NCBI RefSeq assembly: GCF_001619985.1
Contig: NW_017264201.1
Location: 558,001-622,000 of the forward strand
Source: Xylona heveae TC161
Lineage: Eukaryota > Ascomycota > Xylonomycetes > Xylonales > Xylonaceae
DNA length: 64,000 nt
Direction of reading: 5' to 3'
A program made the position numbers and the translations under genes. Shown here one piece after another: positions 1-11,800 of the stretch; positions within the stretch are counted from its first letter, which is position 1, and each line of letters starts with the position of its first letter. Below the pieces are notes generated by a model that was not told where the DNA came from, did not search any database, and saw only the letters and a list, made by a program, of their open reading frames with translations.

Positions 1-146
1 TCTAGCCAGGGAATAATATTCATATAGAATTTAAAGGATATGGCGGGAAACCCAGGATGTTTTGATGTTGATATTGATAAATCGGGGATGTCCCACGTGT
101 AATAGCCCATAGGGCTGGGACGTCGGTATACACGAGGGATTACCCG

Positions 147-356
147 TTGTTTGGACAGAATAGGGAAGAAGTCTATTTGAACGCCATGCGAAGCTTTAAC
201 TGTGGATATTCCAGCCGGGCTATGTATTGTTTTGCATTTGCGTTGCACGGCTTTTTCTGCTCCGACTGCAATTTTGTGACTTATGATGAATATTTAATTC
301 GATCGCATCAAAATAAATTACATTTTCGTGTATTCAAGACGCTTTTGACTCGATAA
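147..356 (+). pseudogene. possible C2H2 zinc-finger gene fragment
   Basis: An open frame of about 69 codons has no good ATG at its head (it opens on TTG), so it is either an internal or terminal exon or a remnant. It encodes Cys-x2-Cys-x12-His-x4-His in the stretch CSDCNFVTYDEYLIRSHQNK followed by LH. The Cys-x-Phe-x-Thr spacing after the second Cys and the Leu before the first His match a common C2H2 subtype. The rest of the frame resembles nothing I recognise, and no upstream exon can be joined with confidence because the window starts 146 bases away. It may be chance; only the finger itself supports it. Confidence 0.25.
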
Positions 357-1034
357 CATTAGAAGATGCCATCAGTTCTTGTGGACGCATAAAAGATCCT
401 TCCGATTGAGCAGACGCGCAGATGTCGATTTCCTGTATTTAGCGTTGCGTTGTGATTCTTCCAGTTGGATTTCTCTTGCTTTCGTTGGTTTTTGTCACTT
501 GTGCCTTGCGCCTTTTGTTTCCTCTCCGCGCTGTTAGCGCTGTGAGCCTCCTCCCCGTTTAACTTTTTTTTTCTCCTTCTTGGTATTTATTCGTCCAATA
601 CTCAATCGTTTGGAAGAACGAAAATCTTCATTGACAATTGTTTAAACGAAAGTAATCCTTGAGTGGTTCACGGTGACTTATACGAATAGAAATTAACTAG
701 GTACATTAATTGATAGACACAAACAGTTCTATTATAAGGCTCTAAGCAGGAAATTCAATAGGCCGAGTAGTGTTCATCTTAAGAAACGCTATTCGCTGCA
801 AAACGAGATGTTTGAAGTCCTTCTCCAGGTCGTCTTGCCGACTGCTTCTCCATCTATAGCTGCGTCCATAAAGGAAATATTCTATGCGGTATAATATCGC
901 GCAATATTATGAAAACGACAGTAACATTTAGGAAGCTTTCAAGATTAAGGTCGGAAATCTCTGATTAGCAAGAGTGCATTCTGTCCACCCTGAGGATCGG
1001 TACACTTGACCATCACTTTCTCGTTTCATCAACT

Positions 1035-1640
1035 TTAAGAAGCCCACTCCCATTGACCGTTCACATATCGTCTAAAACGCCGGTATGCCTCATCCCATAC
1101 CCACTCAGAGGGCTGCTGATGGTCAGGGACTGGTCTGTCTTCAATATACACTGCTGGCATTTGGCCAGAAACGTTGACTGCATCCACAAGGACCGTCCCA
1201 TGTCCAGGGTTCAAAGGGTTTCGGGGGGTAACATAATGGACGGGACGGAAAGTAAGGCCCATCTGTTGTACATGTGTCTCGATGATTCGTTTCTGGTCAG
1301 GAAGTGCTACCTCTCCTTCATATACAGCACAAACAACAAAGGTATTCGCGGCTGGGAAGTAGCTCCTGTGCTGAGTGTACAGGCTCTGAACTCGGATCAT
1401 CATTTCCTGAACATGTCGGTCTCCGGCATATGGGTCTTGTGTAGCATATGGCACTGGAGGAATATGGGCAAGAATTGCACCATATGGCGATGTGATGGCC
1501 ACCACAGAGCATCCAGCGAGATCCCTAGTACCAATTGCAGACAGCTGCTGACTGAAAGCAGCGAACTGGACATCGTCCATTGCAACGAGGCGGATTCGAC
1601 CGCTGGCTTCCGACTGCGCAAGTAGTCCGAAACTTGACAT
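1035..1640 (-). CDS. conserved fungal protein with a Cys/His pair, possibly CheD-like deamidase fold
   Basis: A single-exon frame of 201 codons reads from ATG at 1640 (frames opening further upstream begin on GTG) to TAA at 1035-1037; an alternative ATG lies at 1580. The protein has no signal peptide or membrane segment. Its core, residues about 37-62, reads GTRDLAGCSVVAITSPYG then AILAHIPP, placing Cys44 and His59 in a small strand-rich context. A later block, VVCAVYEGEVALPDQKRIIE, looks conserved, and the protein ends in a Trp-rich tail. The Cys-His arrangement recalls the CheD/CNF-type glutamine deamidase fold, but spacing is 15 rather than about 17 residues and I could not compare sequences. 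I would otherwise call it a conserved hypothetical. Coding bias and an undisturbed frame make a real gene likely. Confidence 0.6.
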   Translation of the reverse strand: MSSFGLLAQSEASGRIRLVAMDDVQFAAFSQQLSAIGTRDLAGCSVVAITSPYGAILAHIPPVPYATQDPYAGDRHVQEMMIRVQSLYTQHRSYFPAANTFVVCAVYEGEVALPDQKRIIETHVQQMGLTFRPVHYVTPRNPLNPGHGTVLVDAVNVSGQMPAVYIEDRPVPDHQQPSEWVWDEAYRRFRRYVNGQWEWAS

Positions 1641-2379
1641 GAAGGAAATTATGGTCACTCATGAATTACTGGTATATAAGGCGTCGATGAACTAATATTC
1701 TTAGTAAGTTTTGAAGCACTCTTGCAGCCTAGAACAGAACATTGTTTACCCTATGACAGACTGCGTTGGCAAACAGAAAAATGAAGTGACTAGTTGCTTG
1801 GTATGCAGCTTCAAATGATTAATGGAATAACTGAATCAAGAAAAATGAAATAATATGGTCAAATGTTACCCTTTTTATACTCCTCAACTCCTTCAACATC
1901 TTCAGTAGCACGTTACTGTAGCGGGGGAGGATGCCATCTCATGAATGGTACCCCTAGTCTAGCTTAGCCCATTCTTGTCGAATTAATTTCATCTTTCATG
2001 ATATGTTTCCCTCCAAAATCCTTGCAAAAGAAGACAACCTGGGTTTGGGATGATTGATTGGTGACGAGATTGCTGAAATAGCTGGTTGAAACAAATTGTT
2101 GACATGGTAGATAAGATGTGTCGATTATCTGGGGTAAAATGGGCGCTAACCAAGTTGATTGATTGGCTCTCCGCCGGCCAAGCGCGGGGAAGGTGACTGT
2201 GTCGGCACCGGTGCCTGACCCTCGGTTGAACGATCGAACAGCAAAGGATTGAGAATACTCCATGATTCCAGATCAAGGACCGTGAAGAAACTTGTGCTCA
2301 AATCAACCAAATGATCATTTTTCCGTTGGCACTTCGAATAAGTCATAATTTCTACAACTTGTGAGGTCTTTTGTATATC
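1641..2379. other. intergenic, no feature recognised
   Basis: This AT-rich stretch lies between a leftward and a rightward gene and must hold both promoters. Short open frames on the minus strand (about 60-100 codons at 1964-2346) overlap one another in different frames and show no domain, so I treat them as chance. Confidence 0.4.
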
Positions 2380-3301
2380 ATGGCTGCAATCCAGGCGTCA
2401 CATGCCCCGCGAACTTCATCTACTCCACGCTTTTTCCAACATTATCCCCCAAAGGAAATTAGCTCACTAGCAGATGCCTCAGCCGCTGGAGACCTTGACA
2501 CCGTAAGAAATATTCTGCAGTCATACATAAAATGCCAATCCCCCGAAGATTCTAGGCTCCAAGAGTTTTGGCCAGTCCTTCTAACTGCGTTGTCCTATGA
2601 TCGTGCGGAAATTGTGTCATACCTCTTGGACGCTGGAATCCCCTTATCTTCTCTGCATATCCAACAAGCCGTCCGGACGAAATCAGCAGACATATTTGAA
2701 GTATTCCTGAGGCACGGCTGGGATATTAATGCGCCATTTTCCGAAACTCAACCCTCTGCCCTTGCGTACGTGCATCGAGATATGCAGCAACAGGAGCGTA
2801 CTAGCAAGCTGACTACTACCTAGATTTATCGTTGAAGATTGGGAGCTTACTAACTGGTTTCTTGACCACGGTGCCGATCCAAACGCTGCTTGTCGATTAG
2901 ATCTCACTCCCATGTCCTTCGCTATTCAAACTGCTCCGCTTCGGACGATTCACCTCTTGTTCGATCGAGGAGGGGATATAGGCAAAGGCCAATTGATACA
3001 TCATGCTGTCGAGCGAAATGACGGGTATGCTGTGGAAGTGATCCAACTGCTTCTGCAGAAAGGTGCAGTGTTGAACGCAAGAATGTATGAGAATCATCCG
3101 CCGTCATGGAACTTGCAGTTTTTCAAGGGTCTTGGGACTGCGCTGCACAGAGCAGCAGAGTTGGGGAAGTCAGACGTAGTGTCCTTCCTCCTTCAGCAGG
3201 GGGCAGATATCTCTGTACGAGACTCAAAGGGCCGGACGGCACTAGATTGCGCAAGGCGGTATAATCGCACTAATGTTGTGATGATTCTGGAATCTTCATA
3301 A
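2380..3301 (+). CDS. ankyrin-repeat protein
   Basis: Two exons, 2380-2765 and 2824-3301, encode 287 residues. The 58-nt intron starts GTACGT, has a CTGAC branch site near 2809 and ends CTAG. Splicing joins a Gly/Ala codon cleanly and removes the stop at 2821. ATG 2380 is used because the open frame further upstream begins on TTG. Ankyrin repeats are visible as helix-turn-helix units: LADASAAGDLDTVRNIL, LLTALSYDRAEIVSYLLDAG, the DHGADPNAACRLDLTPMSFA unit, and the best one, GTALHRAAELGKSDVVSFLL followed by QQGADISVRDSKGRTALDCA. Such proteins mediate protein-protein contacts; no catalytic domain accompanies the repeats, so the partner is unknown. It lies tail-to-tail with the ubiquitin protease gene. 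Confidence 0.85.
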
Positions 3302-4371
3302 TTTCAACTTGCCTTTCTAAGATGACAAACTGAGGATTTTACAAGTGTACACATCATCATGAGGTTGTATGATGGCAGGCGAGTTAAATGATGCAAAGTA
3401 TATTAATGTAGACCATGTTGTGTTCGTTGCGGTGTGAGAGAATTGCAGAGCGAAAAATGTACATTGGATTAATACTATTGTACGGCCCCTTTGGGTCTTG
3501 TAATTGGAATGAGTAAAATCTATGCTTAACCTGGCCTGAGGTGAAGCCCAAGGGTATCTATGAGTAAATGCACACAGGCCTATGCACTATGAAGCTAATA
3601 TGCATCAAAGAGAAAAGAAAAGCGTAATAGACAGTGGATGTATCCAAAGATGAATGAAAAGGAAGCCAATGCTGAAAAGGCATACAACTGACTCGGCGGG
3701 TTAGCTGTCAAAACTCTTTGACCCAGCTGAGAATTCCTCGGTGGCGATATGAGCGGAAAAAGGAGCCTCTCTTTTCTTATTTTGGTAGCGAACAGCAGAG
3801 TCAAGGGATAGATTGACAATATCGTTAGAGCGAAGGTGCTGGGAGCGGTAGGATGGGACCTTTAATCTGCTCTGCGCTGCTTTGCTCGCGGATGACTCGT
3901 TTAATCCCGGAAGAACCAATCCCGACCATGTGCCTGGAGCGCGAAGATATCGACTTGCAGCTAAAGAGAAGCGATTACGAGCCAAATCTTCTTCCCAAGA
4001 TTCACAAGATGCAAGTTCCTTGTGCTAGCCGCTCAAGCGACATTTTGAAGACGGGAAGAGAGGAAAAGATCGAGGTTTACCCAAAGCTTGACCATCGGCA
4101 CAGAGGCAGGTGTATTGGCGAGTGTGCGTGCTTTGACAGTTCAAACGCCTTCGGGACGCCACTTCGCTTCCTGCGATTTCTCTTTCTGTTTTTAATTATA
4201 TGCCCATATGCGACGGCACTCGGAGCTTCGTATAAAGCTTTAAGCGGTTCCCGCAGCCCCAAGCCCGCACCGAGTTCATGGTCGAGCTTCTTCTGTCGAC
4301 GGCAAGTTCTGTCGAGCTTCAACAAAGGCCATTAACAAGGAGGGCATTGACCCACTAAGGGCGAACGCCAC
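3302..4371. other. intergenic between two convergent genes
   Basis: Both flanking genes end here. A 160-codon frame (3853-4335, +) and its antisense partners are present, but the translated sequence is mixed, has no domain, and is roughly half low-complexity. I see no supported gene. Confidence 0.4.
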
Positions 4372-6086
4372 TCACTGATTTGCAGTGAGCTTGTCCACCC
4401 GCACGTACGTGAGGATGTAAGGCGTCCACCCCTTTCCAGGGTTGATTGCGTCACTGATGGTCGCTTTGCTGACCATCTCATCGTTCAGAGTCCTCCACAT
4501 TTCATGGGGACCCTTGGCCACGCTGATATAGTGACCACCGTGCAGAGAGCCACTGTGCTGGACTACCGAAATGAGCCGGTACCGCAGCGTGTCCGGGACA
4601 CGCTGCTCCAGCTCACTTGCATATTTGCTCAGATCCAGCCACTCGCAGATGTCCACTGCCGTTTGGACCTTCCTCAGCCGGCCAAAGTCGTTCATGGCGA
4701 AGCGCTTGACCGGTAGAATCAGGACCTCGGGCGCCAGCGAGATGGTGAGCTCGCGCTCCTTGTCGCTCCGGTCGTTGCACTTGGAGCATCGTACTTCTGG
4801 CAAGACCTCCTTGAAAAAGGGCTTCAGATACGATGTGAGCCGTGGACTTGGCTGTTTCGGTTGCAGGGGCACGTGCATCTGTAGCTCCTTCATTGGCGGT
4901 TGCCGGCTGACGTGCTTGCATTTCCGATTCGGGCATTTGTAAGAGGATTCGAATTCGATGCAAAACATCGAATCAATCTCTTCTGCTTGTCTATTGAACG
5001 AATTAGCAATTGCAAGAGGCAGATTAATTTTCAGAAGAAGCGTCCTCGCATACCTCGGAAGTTGCTCACGAATCGTGTCCAGCATCCATAGCAGGAATTC
5101 CTGTGCATCTTGCTGCTCACTCGAAGGGTGGCGCCAGCCCACTGCAATTTTGATCAGTTGATGTGATGCAACTTGGGCTGTCGAAGAGATGAAGCATACC
5201 TTTTCTACATAGCACATCGAGCGCTTTTACCGCCCGATATATTTGCTGTCTATGCTGGCTTTGAGACAGGCCACCAGGGCCCGACCTCTGCCAGTAGGCT
5301 TCTTTCAAGAGTCGAAGCTGGCATGCCAGGCAACTCTTTCCTCCCCGCATGCCTAATGATTATGTGATCAGCGTATGCTTATCTATAGAATACTGGAAAA
5401 GCACTTACAGCGTCCTGACTGGTGTTTCTGCTCCAGCCAATTAACAAACATGGGCACGTGCATCAAGGCCTGCATCGTGCTGCGACGATAACACATTGCG
5501 GCATTGTCGTTCGGCATGCCTTGAGAGGAAAGAGGGCCACCCTTGGCGCCCTGGCCTGTGTATGCAGAATTCCAAGACTTGGAAATGTGCTGCGTCTACT
5601 CGAAGAGAACCGAGTCAGTGACTGACAACGCGCGAGGGGAATAAATTTTCCAATTACCTGGGTACGCCGCCGCGCCTGCGCGGCGGTCTCATGCTTACGT
5701 ACGACTTTTCTTGGTCTCAGAACAGCCATCTTTGCCTCGTCTTCCGCAGTCAAGTGCGTTGCCGGAACGAAATGAATCGGATTCTTCAAAAGCGCTTCCA
5801 GAGCGCTTGCCTTCGACTCCAAGCTCGAGAGAAACACCGGAGGTGACGTGAGCCGAGGAGGAGATTTCTGACCGGCAGAAATCTTTTGAAGAGTAACAGG
5901 TGATGTTCGCCGATGCGGAAGCTGACCAGCAGCTCGTAACAAAGAGCGAGAGACACGCCGACGCGGATTTGAGGATGCGGAAGAATGATGCCGGATTAAC
6001 GAAAGAAGATATGCATCATGTCTTCGAGGAGGCGACAGGCGGCCTTTAAGGCCAGCCCGTCCAATATGCTTCATAATCACCGCCAT
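4372..6086 (-). CDS. ubiquitin-specific protease (peptidase C19)
   Basis: Five exons (6086-5658, 5595-5409, 5352-5200, 5141-5054, 4990-4372) give 491 residues from ATG to TGA. The protein removes ubiquitin from substrates through a Cys-His-Asn/Asp site. The Cys box is NDNAAMCYRRSTMQAL with Cys178; the QQDAQEFL block follows the third intron; two Cys pairs (YKCPNRKCKH and VRCSKCND) form the usual zinc ribbon of the fingers subdomain; the His box is GGHYISV with His439, followed by WRTLND with Asn455/Asp456. A basic, Ser/Arg-rich N-terminal tail of about 165 residues precedes the domain. The Cys box departs from the common GLxNxGNTCYxNS form (see findings). The 63-nt fourth intron is in frame and free of stops, so its retention would insert 21 residues. 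Exact USP subfamily not assigned. Confidence 0.9.
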
Positions 6087-6860
6087 ATTGAACCTGCTTG
6101 TTGCTATGAAGCCTCGTTTAAAAGTGCACTATTGTCCAGGAGAAAAGACAATAGTCAGGAAGAATAAGGCAAATAACCAATGTGGCAATGAAACAATAAA
6201 AATAATCAATGAACAATAAAAGCAAGACCACTTGAGAATATGCTACACGTCAATTAACTTTCCTCCGCAGCAAATGGGTACAACTATGCTTATTGAAGGA
6301 AGCGCACAAAGAGACTATGCGGCAATAGAGGAAGGCTGACCAGCCTTATGAGACTTTGCGACGACTGGCCAAAGATGATAGATCATCGGAGTCAAAGCGG
6401 CAGTAAGAAACTGATTATGCCCCCTCAGTCACAGCCGTGAGGTGATGAGGGCAATTAGAGACAACCTTGGCGGCAGAGAGTTGATGTATTTACTTTAGAG
6501 TTTGAGGTTGGGTCAACAGACCAAAATTTGCCCCGTCGTGAATTTTTTCGTTTGGACGCGGGATGTCTCGTTTCTTCTGCCGCTTCCCGCGCTCTTCGCT
6601 TTCGGCGAATCGTTTTGCCGATTCTCCGATCATCCACGTCAAATTCCCCAGAGTTTAATTGGTTTCACCTTTAAATTATAGCTTGTCACGTTGCATCAAT
6701 CCCGTACGGCAGATTTTATTATCCTAGTTATATAATGTCTGATATTTGACTTTGTAACTTATTTGACTTCATCTCTTTAGAGTTGAATTCTCTTATTTCT
6801 TTCCTTTTTTCTAATTGAACGATTTGGAAAACGCCATTGTAACCTTTGGCCCGATAAACC
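6087..6860. other. divergent promoter region of the ubiquitin protease and trm9
   Basis: About 770 bases separate two divergent start codons. The half next to trm9 is T-rich and pyrimidine-rich, as is usual for fungal promoters. A 60-codon minus-strand frame (6455-6637) is basic and low-complexity and is not supported. Confidence 0.4.
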
Positions 6861-7875
6861 ATGTCCTCCCGTGACGGCAGCACTGCAGTTACATACGAAG
6901 ACGAGCACGTCCACCATGTCTATGAACAGATTGCATCTCATTTCTCATCGACGAGATACAAGGTAAAATGTTCTGATGCATTTTCAGAGTCTAGAAATGC
7001 TTCCAAAACGTTACTTTCAGCATGGATTGTCGTCGAAATTAGCTAACCCCGACTCGTTCAGCCTTGGCCGATAGTGGAACGTTTCCTGCAGGGTCTTCCC
7101 GATGGTGCAGTAGGAGTTGACGTCGGCTGCGGAAATGGCAAGTATCTGACAGTGAACCCGAAAGTATTCATCCTTGCGTCCGATAGGTGAGACATACTTT
7201 CATTTTCACCCAACAAATTCTTTGCTGACAATGATTCCCAGGTCACAAGCTTTAACCAAGATTGCGGCACAACATCAGCCTCATGCGGCGCTTATCGCAG
7301 ACAATCTTTCACTTCCCCATCCCCCATCTTCTTTCGATTTTGCTATCTCTATTGCTGTCATCCACCATTTGTCAACCCCAGCTCGGAGGGTTGAAGCTAT
7401 CAAGTCAGTCCTCGAGCTGCTGAAGCCAAATAGAGCCCTCAAGCAAGAGAGCCCAAATGGCTCAGTATCCCAATCTCCAGACTCAAGTGACGGCAGAGCC
7501 CTCATCTATGTATGGGCCTTGGAGCAGAAAAATAGTCGCCGCGGATGGGATGAGGGCATGGCCCAAGACGTCATGGTTCCCTGGGTCACAAAATCAAGCC
7601 GGGGAACCTCTTCCAAGCCGTTGAAGCGAAATAGCGCCGTTGAGCATTCGGAAACACGGCAGTCAGACTTATCGAAGGGGTCGGTAACGGCACAAAGCCG
7701 GAAAGGTGAAAGCCTTACCCCTTCAGACAGCTCGCAGACGTTTTACCGGTACTACCACCTTTACCGAGCCGGAGAGTTGGAGCAAGATGTCTCAGACGCC
7801 GGCGGTACCGTCATCGAGTCTGGCTATGAAAAGGATAATTGGTGGGCCATCATTGTGAGAAATTCAGAGCCATAA
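6861..7875 (+). CDS. trm9: tRNA wobble-uridine carboxymethyl methyltransferase Trm9
   Basis: Three exons (6861-6962, 7062-7186, 7242-7875) encode 286 residues. Trm9, activated by Trm112, uses S-adenosylmethionine to make the terminal methyl ester of mcm5U/mcm5s2U at the wobble position of several cytoplasmic tRNAs. The start EDEHVHHVYEQIASHFSSTR is typical of the family. SAM motif I is VGVDVGCGNGKY (residues about 51-62). Later blocks FDFAISIAVIHHLSTPARRV, ALIYVWALEQK, MVPWV and FYRYYHLYRAGELEQDV match Trm9/ALKBH8 methyltransferases, and the C-terminus ENDNWWAII-like block (EKDNWWAII) closes the fold. A Ser/Lys-rich linker of about 60 residues separates the last two conserved blocks, as is common in fungi. 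Intron 1 (99 nt) and intron 2 (55 nt) have CTAAC and CTGAC branch sites. Confidence 0.95.
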
Positions 7876-8080
7876 ATCACACCCTGGTAACGAACAAAGA
7901 CATCCACGTATTCATCAACACTATTCTCTATTGCAAAGTGGAATTGAACAGCCAAAATGTCAAAAAGTACCCCAGAAAACACAATGCGCTCACCCGCCCG
8001 CAAAATATAATGCTATGATCATCACACGTCAATTCGGTCAATGCGAATCCAGAAACCCAACGCCAACCGAAAAATGCTAT

Positions 8081-8879
8081 CTATCTGTACCTGCGAGGTA
8101 CCCCGCCAAACGGCTCTGGTGGAGACAATCCTTTCCTTTCCATAGGTCGATCAAAGGGCAATGGATAAGCCCCAGCCGTGACCTCCGAAACTGGAGGGAG
8201 CTGCGGAGGTGGCCCTATAGCTCGTGGGGCGGACTCTCTTCTTGATCGCGATGTTCCAAGACTTGGTCTTCGACCTCTTTGCGCTGGTTCTGTCGAAGTA
8301 CTTGATAGCGAAAACGGTACAACGCCTGCTCGACGTGCCATGTCTTGTTCTCCCAGCTGCCAATGCATGGCCTCTGCCGCCCGCCATGGGATAGCCATTT
8401 CTTCCGCCACCTTGGCCCACATTTCTGGCTTAAATCTATCGTTTTCAACAAGTCAGTCTCCATTGTACCTCTGTGTTTGTTGACTGCCGTGCTTCCAAAT
8501 GCCATGACCATGTCTAGTCACATATGCTGCCGTCTTACCTCTCATATAGCCTTGCGAGCTTGTTTTTCTTCTCCTCATCCCATTCGCTTCTTCTCTCGAG
8601 GTAATTTTGATAGTGTAACCTACAACTGATTGCGCTTCGTCCGGCCAACCTCTTGCTGATATCTTCCCATTTCATTCCTTTTCCCCTCAAATCGATGATG
8701 AGAGCATCCTCTTCAGGCGACCACTTCGATTGCTTCTTTGCTGGAGATTCCGAAGGATGCGACGGTTGACTGCGCTTGTTGGCAGCTGTTACAGGCGCGT
8801 GCGAGGAAGCAGAGGATGTGGGCACGGAGTTTGACCGGGATCTGTCAGTCGGAGAGGACACATCCTGGTCCGTGGGCAT
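8081..8879 (-). CDS. two-repeat Myb/SANT-like nuclear protein
   Basis: Two exons (8879-8539 and 8435-8081) give 231 residues; the 103-nt intron ends with ACTGAC then GATAG. ATG 8879 is chosen because the open frame upstream starts on GTG. Residues about 50-100 form a Myb repeat (KWSPEEDALIIDLRGKGMKW then EDISKRLAGRSAISCRLHYQ), followed by a second one beginning WDEEKKNKLARLYERFKPEM and WAKVAEEMAIPWRAAEAMHW. Tandem Myb repeats of this spacing bind DNA, so a transcription or chromatin role is likely; the target is unknown. The N-terminal 45 residues are Ser/Thr-rich with a KKQSK basic patch. The C-terminus is Pro/Arg-rich. The gene is convergent with trm9, about 205 bases apart. Confidence 0.88.
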
Positions 8880-11800
8880 CAAAAGCAGTGAGATATCCAC
8901 GGTGGCGGCTTTGATAACGCTCAGATGCACAAAGCATGTGGAAGAAGTGCGAAAAGGAGCGACGTCACGGCTGAACTTTGTCCACCCCCTTCAGAGTCTC
9001 AATTTCTTCTCGTGCTTGGAATATAATTTATCCTGTGTGATTGATTGACGTGGCGATGAGCTCTTCAGGCTCGTGTTGATCCAAACCAACCCCTGGCGCT
9101 GCAACCTTCAAACAAAATTCCTTGCGATGAATAACGTTCTCAAAGCCGCTCTATTTTTCAGAGACTCTATTCAAAGTTCTTTTGAAGCCGAAAAGAACAA
9201 AGAGGAAACAATTTCAAGGTCTAGGGGGTGGAGAACAAGGAAGGAAGTCAAAGGTGAGAGATTGCGAGTTGGTCACTGTTGCTTCATCTCGCTATGGACT
9301 GTTTCTGCGGTCTCATTGGGCGTTGGCCAGCGGAAGTTAGACCAATCGCGAGGGCGTTGTTTAAGGCCTCTACTGCACTACTCAATTGGCAATCTCTATT
9401 TAGGACGAACTGGTCAAGTCAAAACTAGATGGTCGCTCGAATTTGATAGCGGCCCCGCGTTGCATGGATGTTGCTGCATGGGTGGCGGGAGGGAGGAGGG
9501 GAGGCTGTCGCGCCAGAAGAGGCACACGCACAAGCAACGACAAAAAAAAAGTCAACGCCAGTAACTTAGTCTGGTAGGCAGTCGAGAATGCCACATCACT
9601 CGGCCACGGTCTTCTTCGGGCGTTCGGGCTGGTTGGGTCGATACTCGGTTGGTGGCTCACGATCATCTACCTGCCAATACATCATACATGGACAGGTCTG
9701 GGTCGCAAATCTTCCCTAATCGTCCCTACTGTGGCCCCCAAAGGCCGACGGGGTTGGTGCCATCGTTCGGTGAAAACTGCTTGTGACGGAGAAAACCCAA
9801 GGCAGCAGGAGAACGGGCGGAGCCTTGGGCTTGTCGTCCGCCGGCACCGCCGCTAGGGTACCCACGCACGGAACGGTTTGCGACTTTCTCGACTCCCGTC
9901 CTCGATGCCTCCACGCGTCGCTTCAGATGTGGTGTGCCTGTAACCAGCGGCGGAACCGTGGGGGAAGTTGACGGACGTGCACAGCATCAATTGGACCATA
10001 AAACTATATCTCTGCGCAACCAGAGCATGCTGAAACTGTTGGCTTTTGGGGAAAAAATTCCACGTTGTGGGCATAGCGCTCTGCCTGGTGAGCTGTGTGT
10101 GCAAATCACATTTGAACAACTTTGCGGTGAACATCTGTCAAATCATATCCGAGCGCTAGTGCATTAACCAAACCTTTGGCGACTACGCAGTGGCCAGACA
10201 GACGGTCGTAGGGCAGAAGAGGGACGTTTCTGGTGGATGGCAGACACCAGAACCCGCGAACCATGATCTGCAAGCCGAAGAAGTTTGCTGACCACATTCC
10301 TCGTTGGTGCTTGCACCGGGACTAGCTCATGGTCCATGAAGAGTTACTCTTCTTTCCACCTCATCTCTTGTCCTCGTTGGCTTCGACCACCCGTTGAGAA
10401 CCTGACTCGTGCTACCATGAAACCCTGCAAAGTCTCGTTAGTTTCGAGGGAGTGGTGGGAGGGGCGCAGGAAGAGAATGCGCGGCGGCGCTCCGTTGTGA
10501 GAGACTAGCAGCAAACGAGCACTCACCGGAAGCACTGTCCCCGCATTGAACTGTGCATCTTGGTGTCACGACCGAGTTTGGCGGTGAGGTCAGGCCGTGG
10601 ATTGTTCAGTGTAGCCCCCTGTTTGGAGCCACTGCAACTGGAGATTGTGGGAGTGAAAGAAGTGTAAAGTTTTGCTGCGAAACGAGAACCATGGCTCTTC
10701 CAGCAGAGTGGCAGCTTGGTACGGCATGACGCCGTGGCGCATATCCCTCCTCCGCTCCCACCACACAGGCCACGGCAAGGGACGAAGCGCGTCCTGACGA
10801 GGGCTCAAATCTCTATTTCCGTTTTCACTTTCAAAAATGTTTTTTTTATGTTCGGTGTACGGAGGTGTTCTTAGTCTATTTCACATGCCATTCAATAACA
10901 ATAACTGCTTCACTGTCGACAAACACAACAAGTTTCTTGCTACACCTCGCCATGAAAGGGTCGAAACTTTCCAGGCACTTCGCTTCACCGAAGCATCAAA
11001 TATAGCAACTGCGCCCGCAAATTTGATATTTGGAGCGAGGTGTCAAAAAGAATGACCAAGGCCGGCCATGGTCAGTTTGGTCTTTTGGCCTTACATTGGA
11101 TTCGCCCTGACTGCAATCGATGGTGTGCCTCAAGGAGGAGGCACAGAGAGAGGGAAAGAGCAGGTGCAAACTCACGCAACCTCTGGACCGGATGAGGAAA
11201 GCCCTGGAGTGAGCATCGAATGGCATGGCTGGTCAAGCAACTACTAGCAAAGCGAACAGTTTAGGGAGGCGGTGAAAGCGAAACAAATGCGAGGGGCAGG
11301 AGTTGTCAAACTAGAGCACAAAATGGATCAAAGTATGGATCTTCCAACGGGGAAGTACCCTGGTTTGAAGTCGGATCGGTTGTGTTTGGTCCGTGCTTGA
11401 AGAAGGACGAGAGAAGTGGAGGGTGGAACGAGTGAACTCTGGGAAGAAAGTCCCATGTTTTCTTGGGGTTTCCGAAGAAGGATGAGACAATTTTATGCAT
11501 GTGGAAAATGAAAAACCAGAAATGTTGATACGGTGAGACTGGCGACGCATATCATTACATTTCATTACAGAAAAGGCACGGCGCAGTAAACAAGTGGGGG
11601 TGAAAGCGACAGGCGTTTGAAAAAAAAAGGCTATAACCAATTGATGTTGGCAACAGGCGAGAGAGGGAAAGGAATATTTTCGTCTAAGTATGCGAGAACC
11701 CTCCACGCGAGCGGCGTAGACGGACCACGTCGTTTACCCGCGTTTTCCATCTTTCGATTACAATTCAGCTGGATTATTGTCATGTTCGCATTTTTCAAAC

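Noticed and set aside
3853-4335. 160-codon plus-strand frame between the ankyrin and ubiquitin protease genes
   Set aside because: No domain, odd composition and no splice or promoter support; convergent intergenic position.
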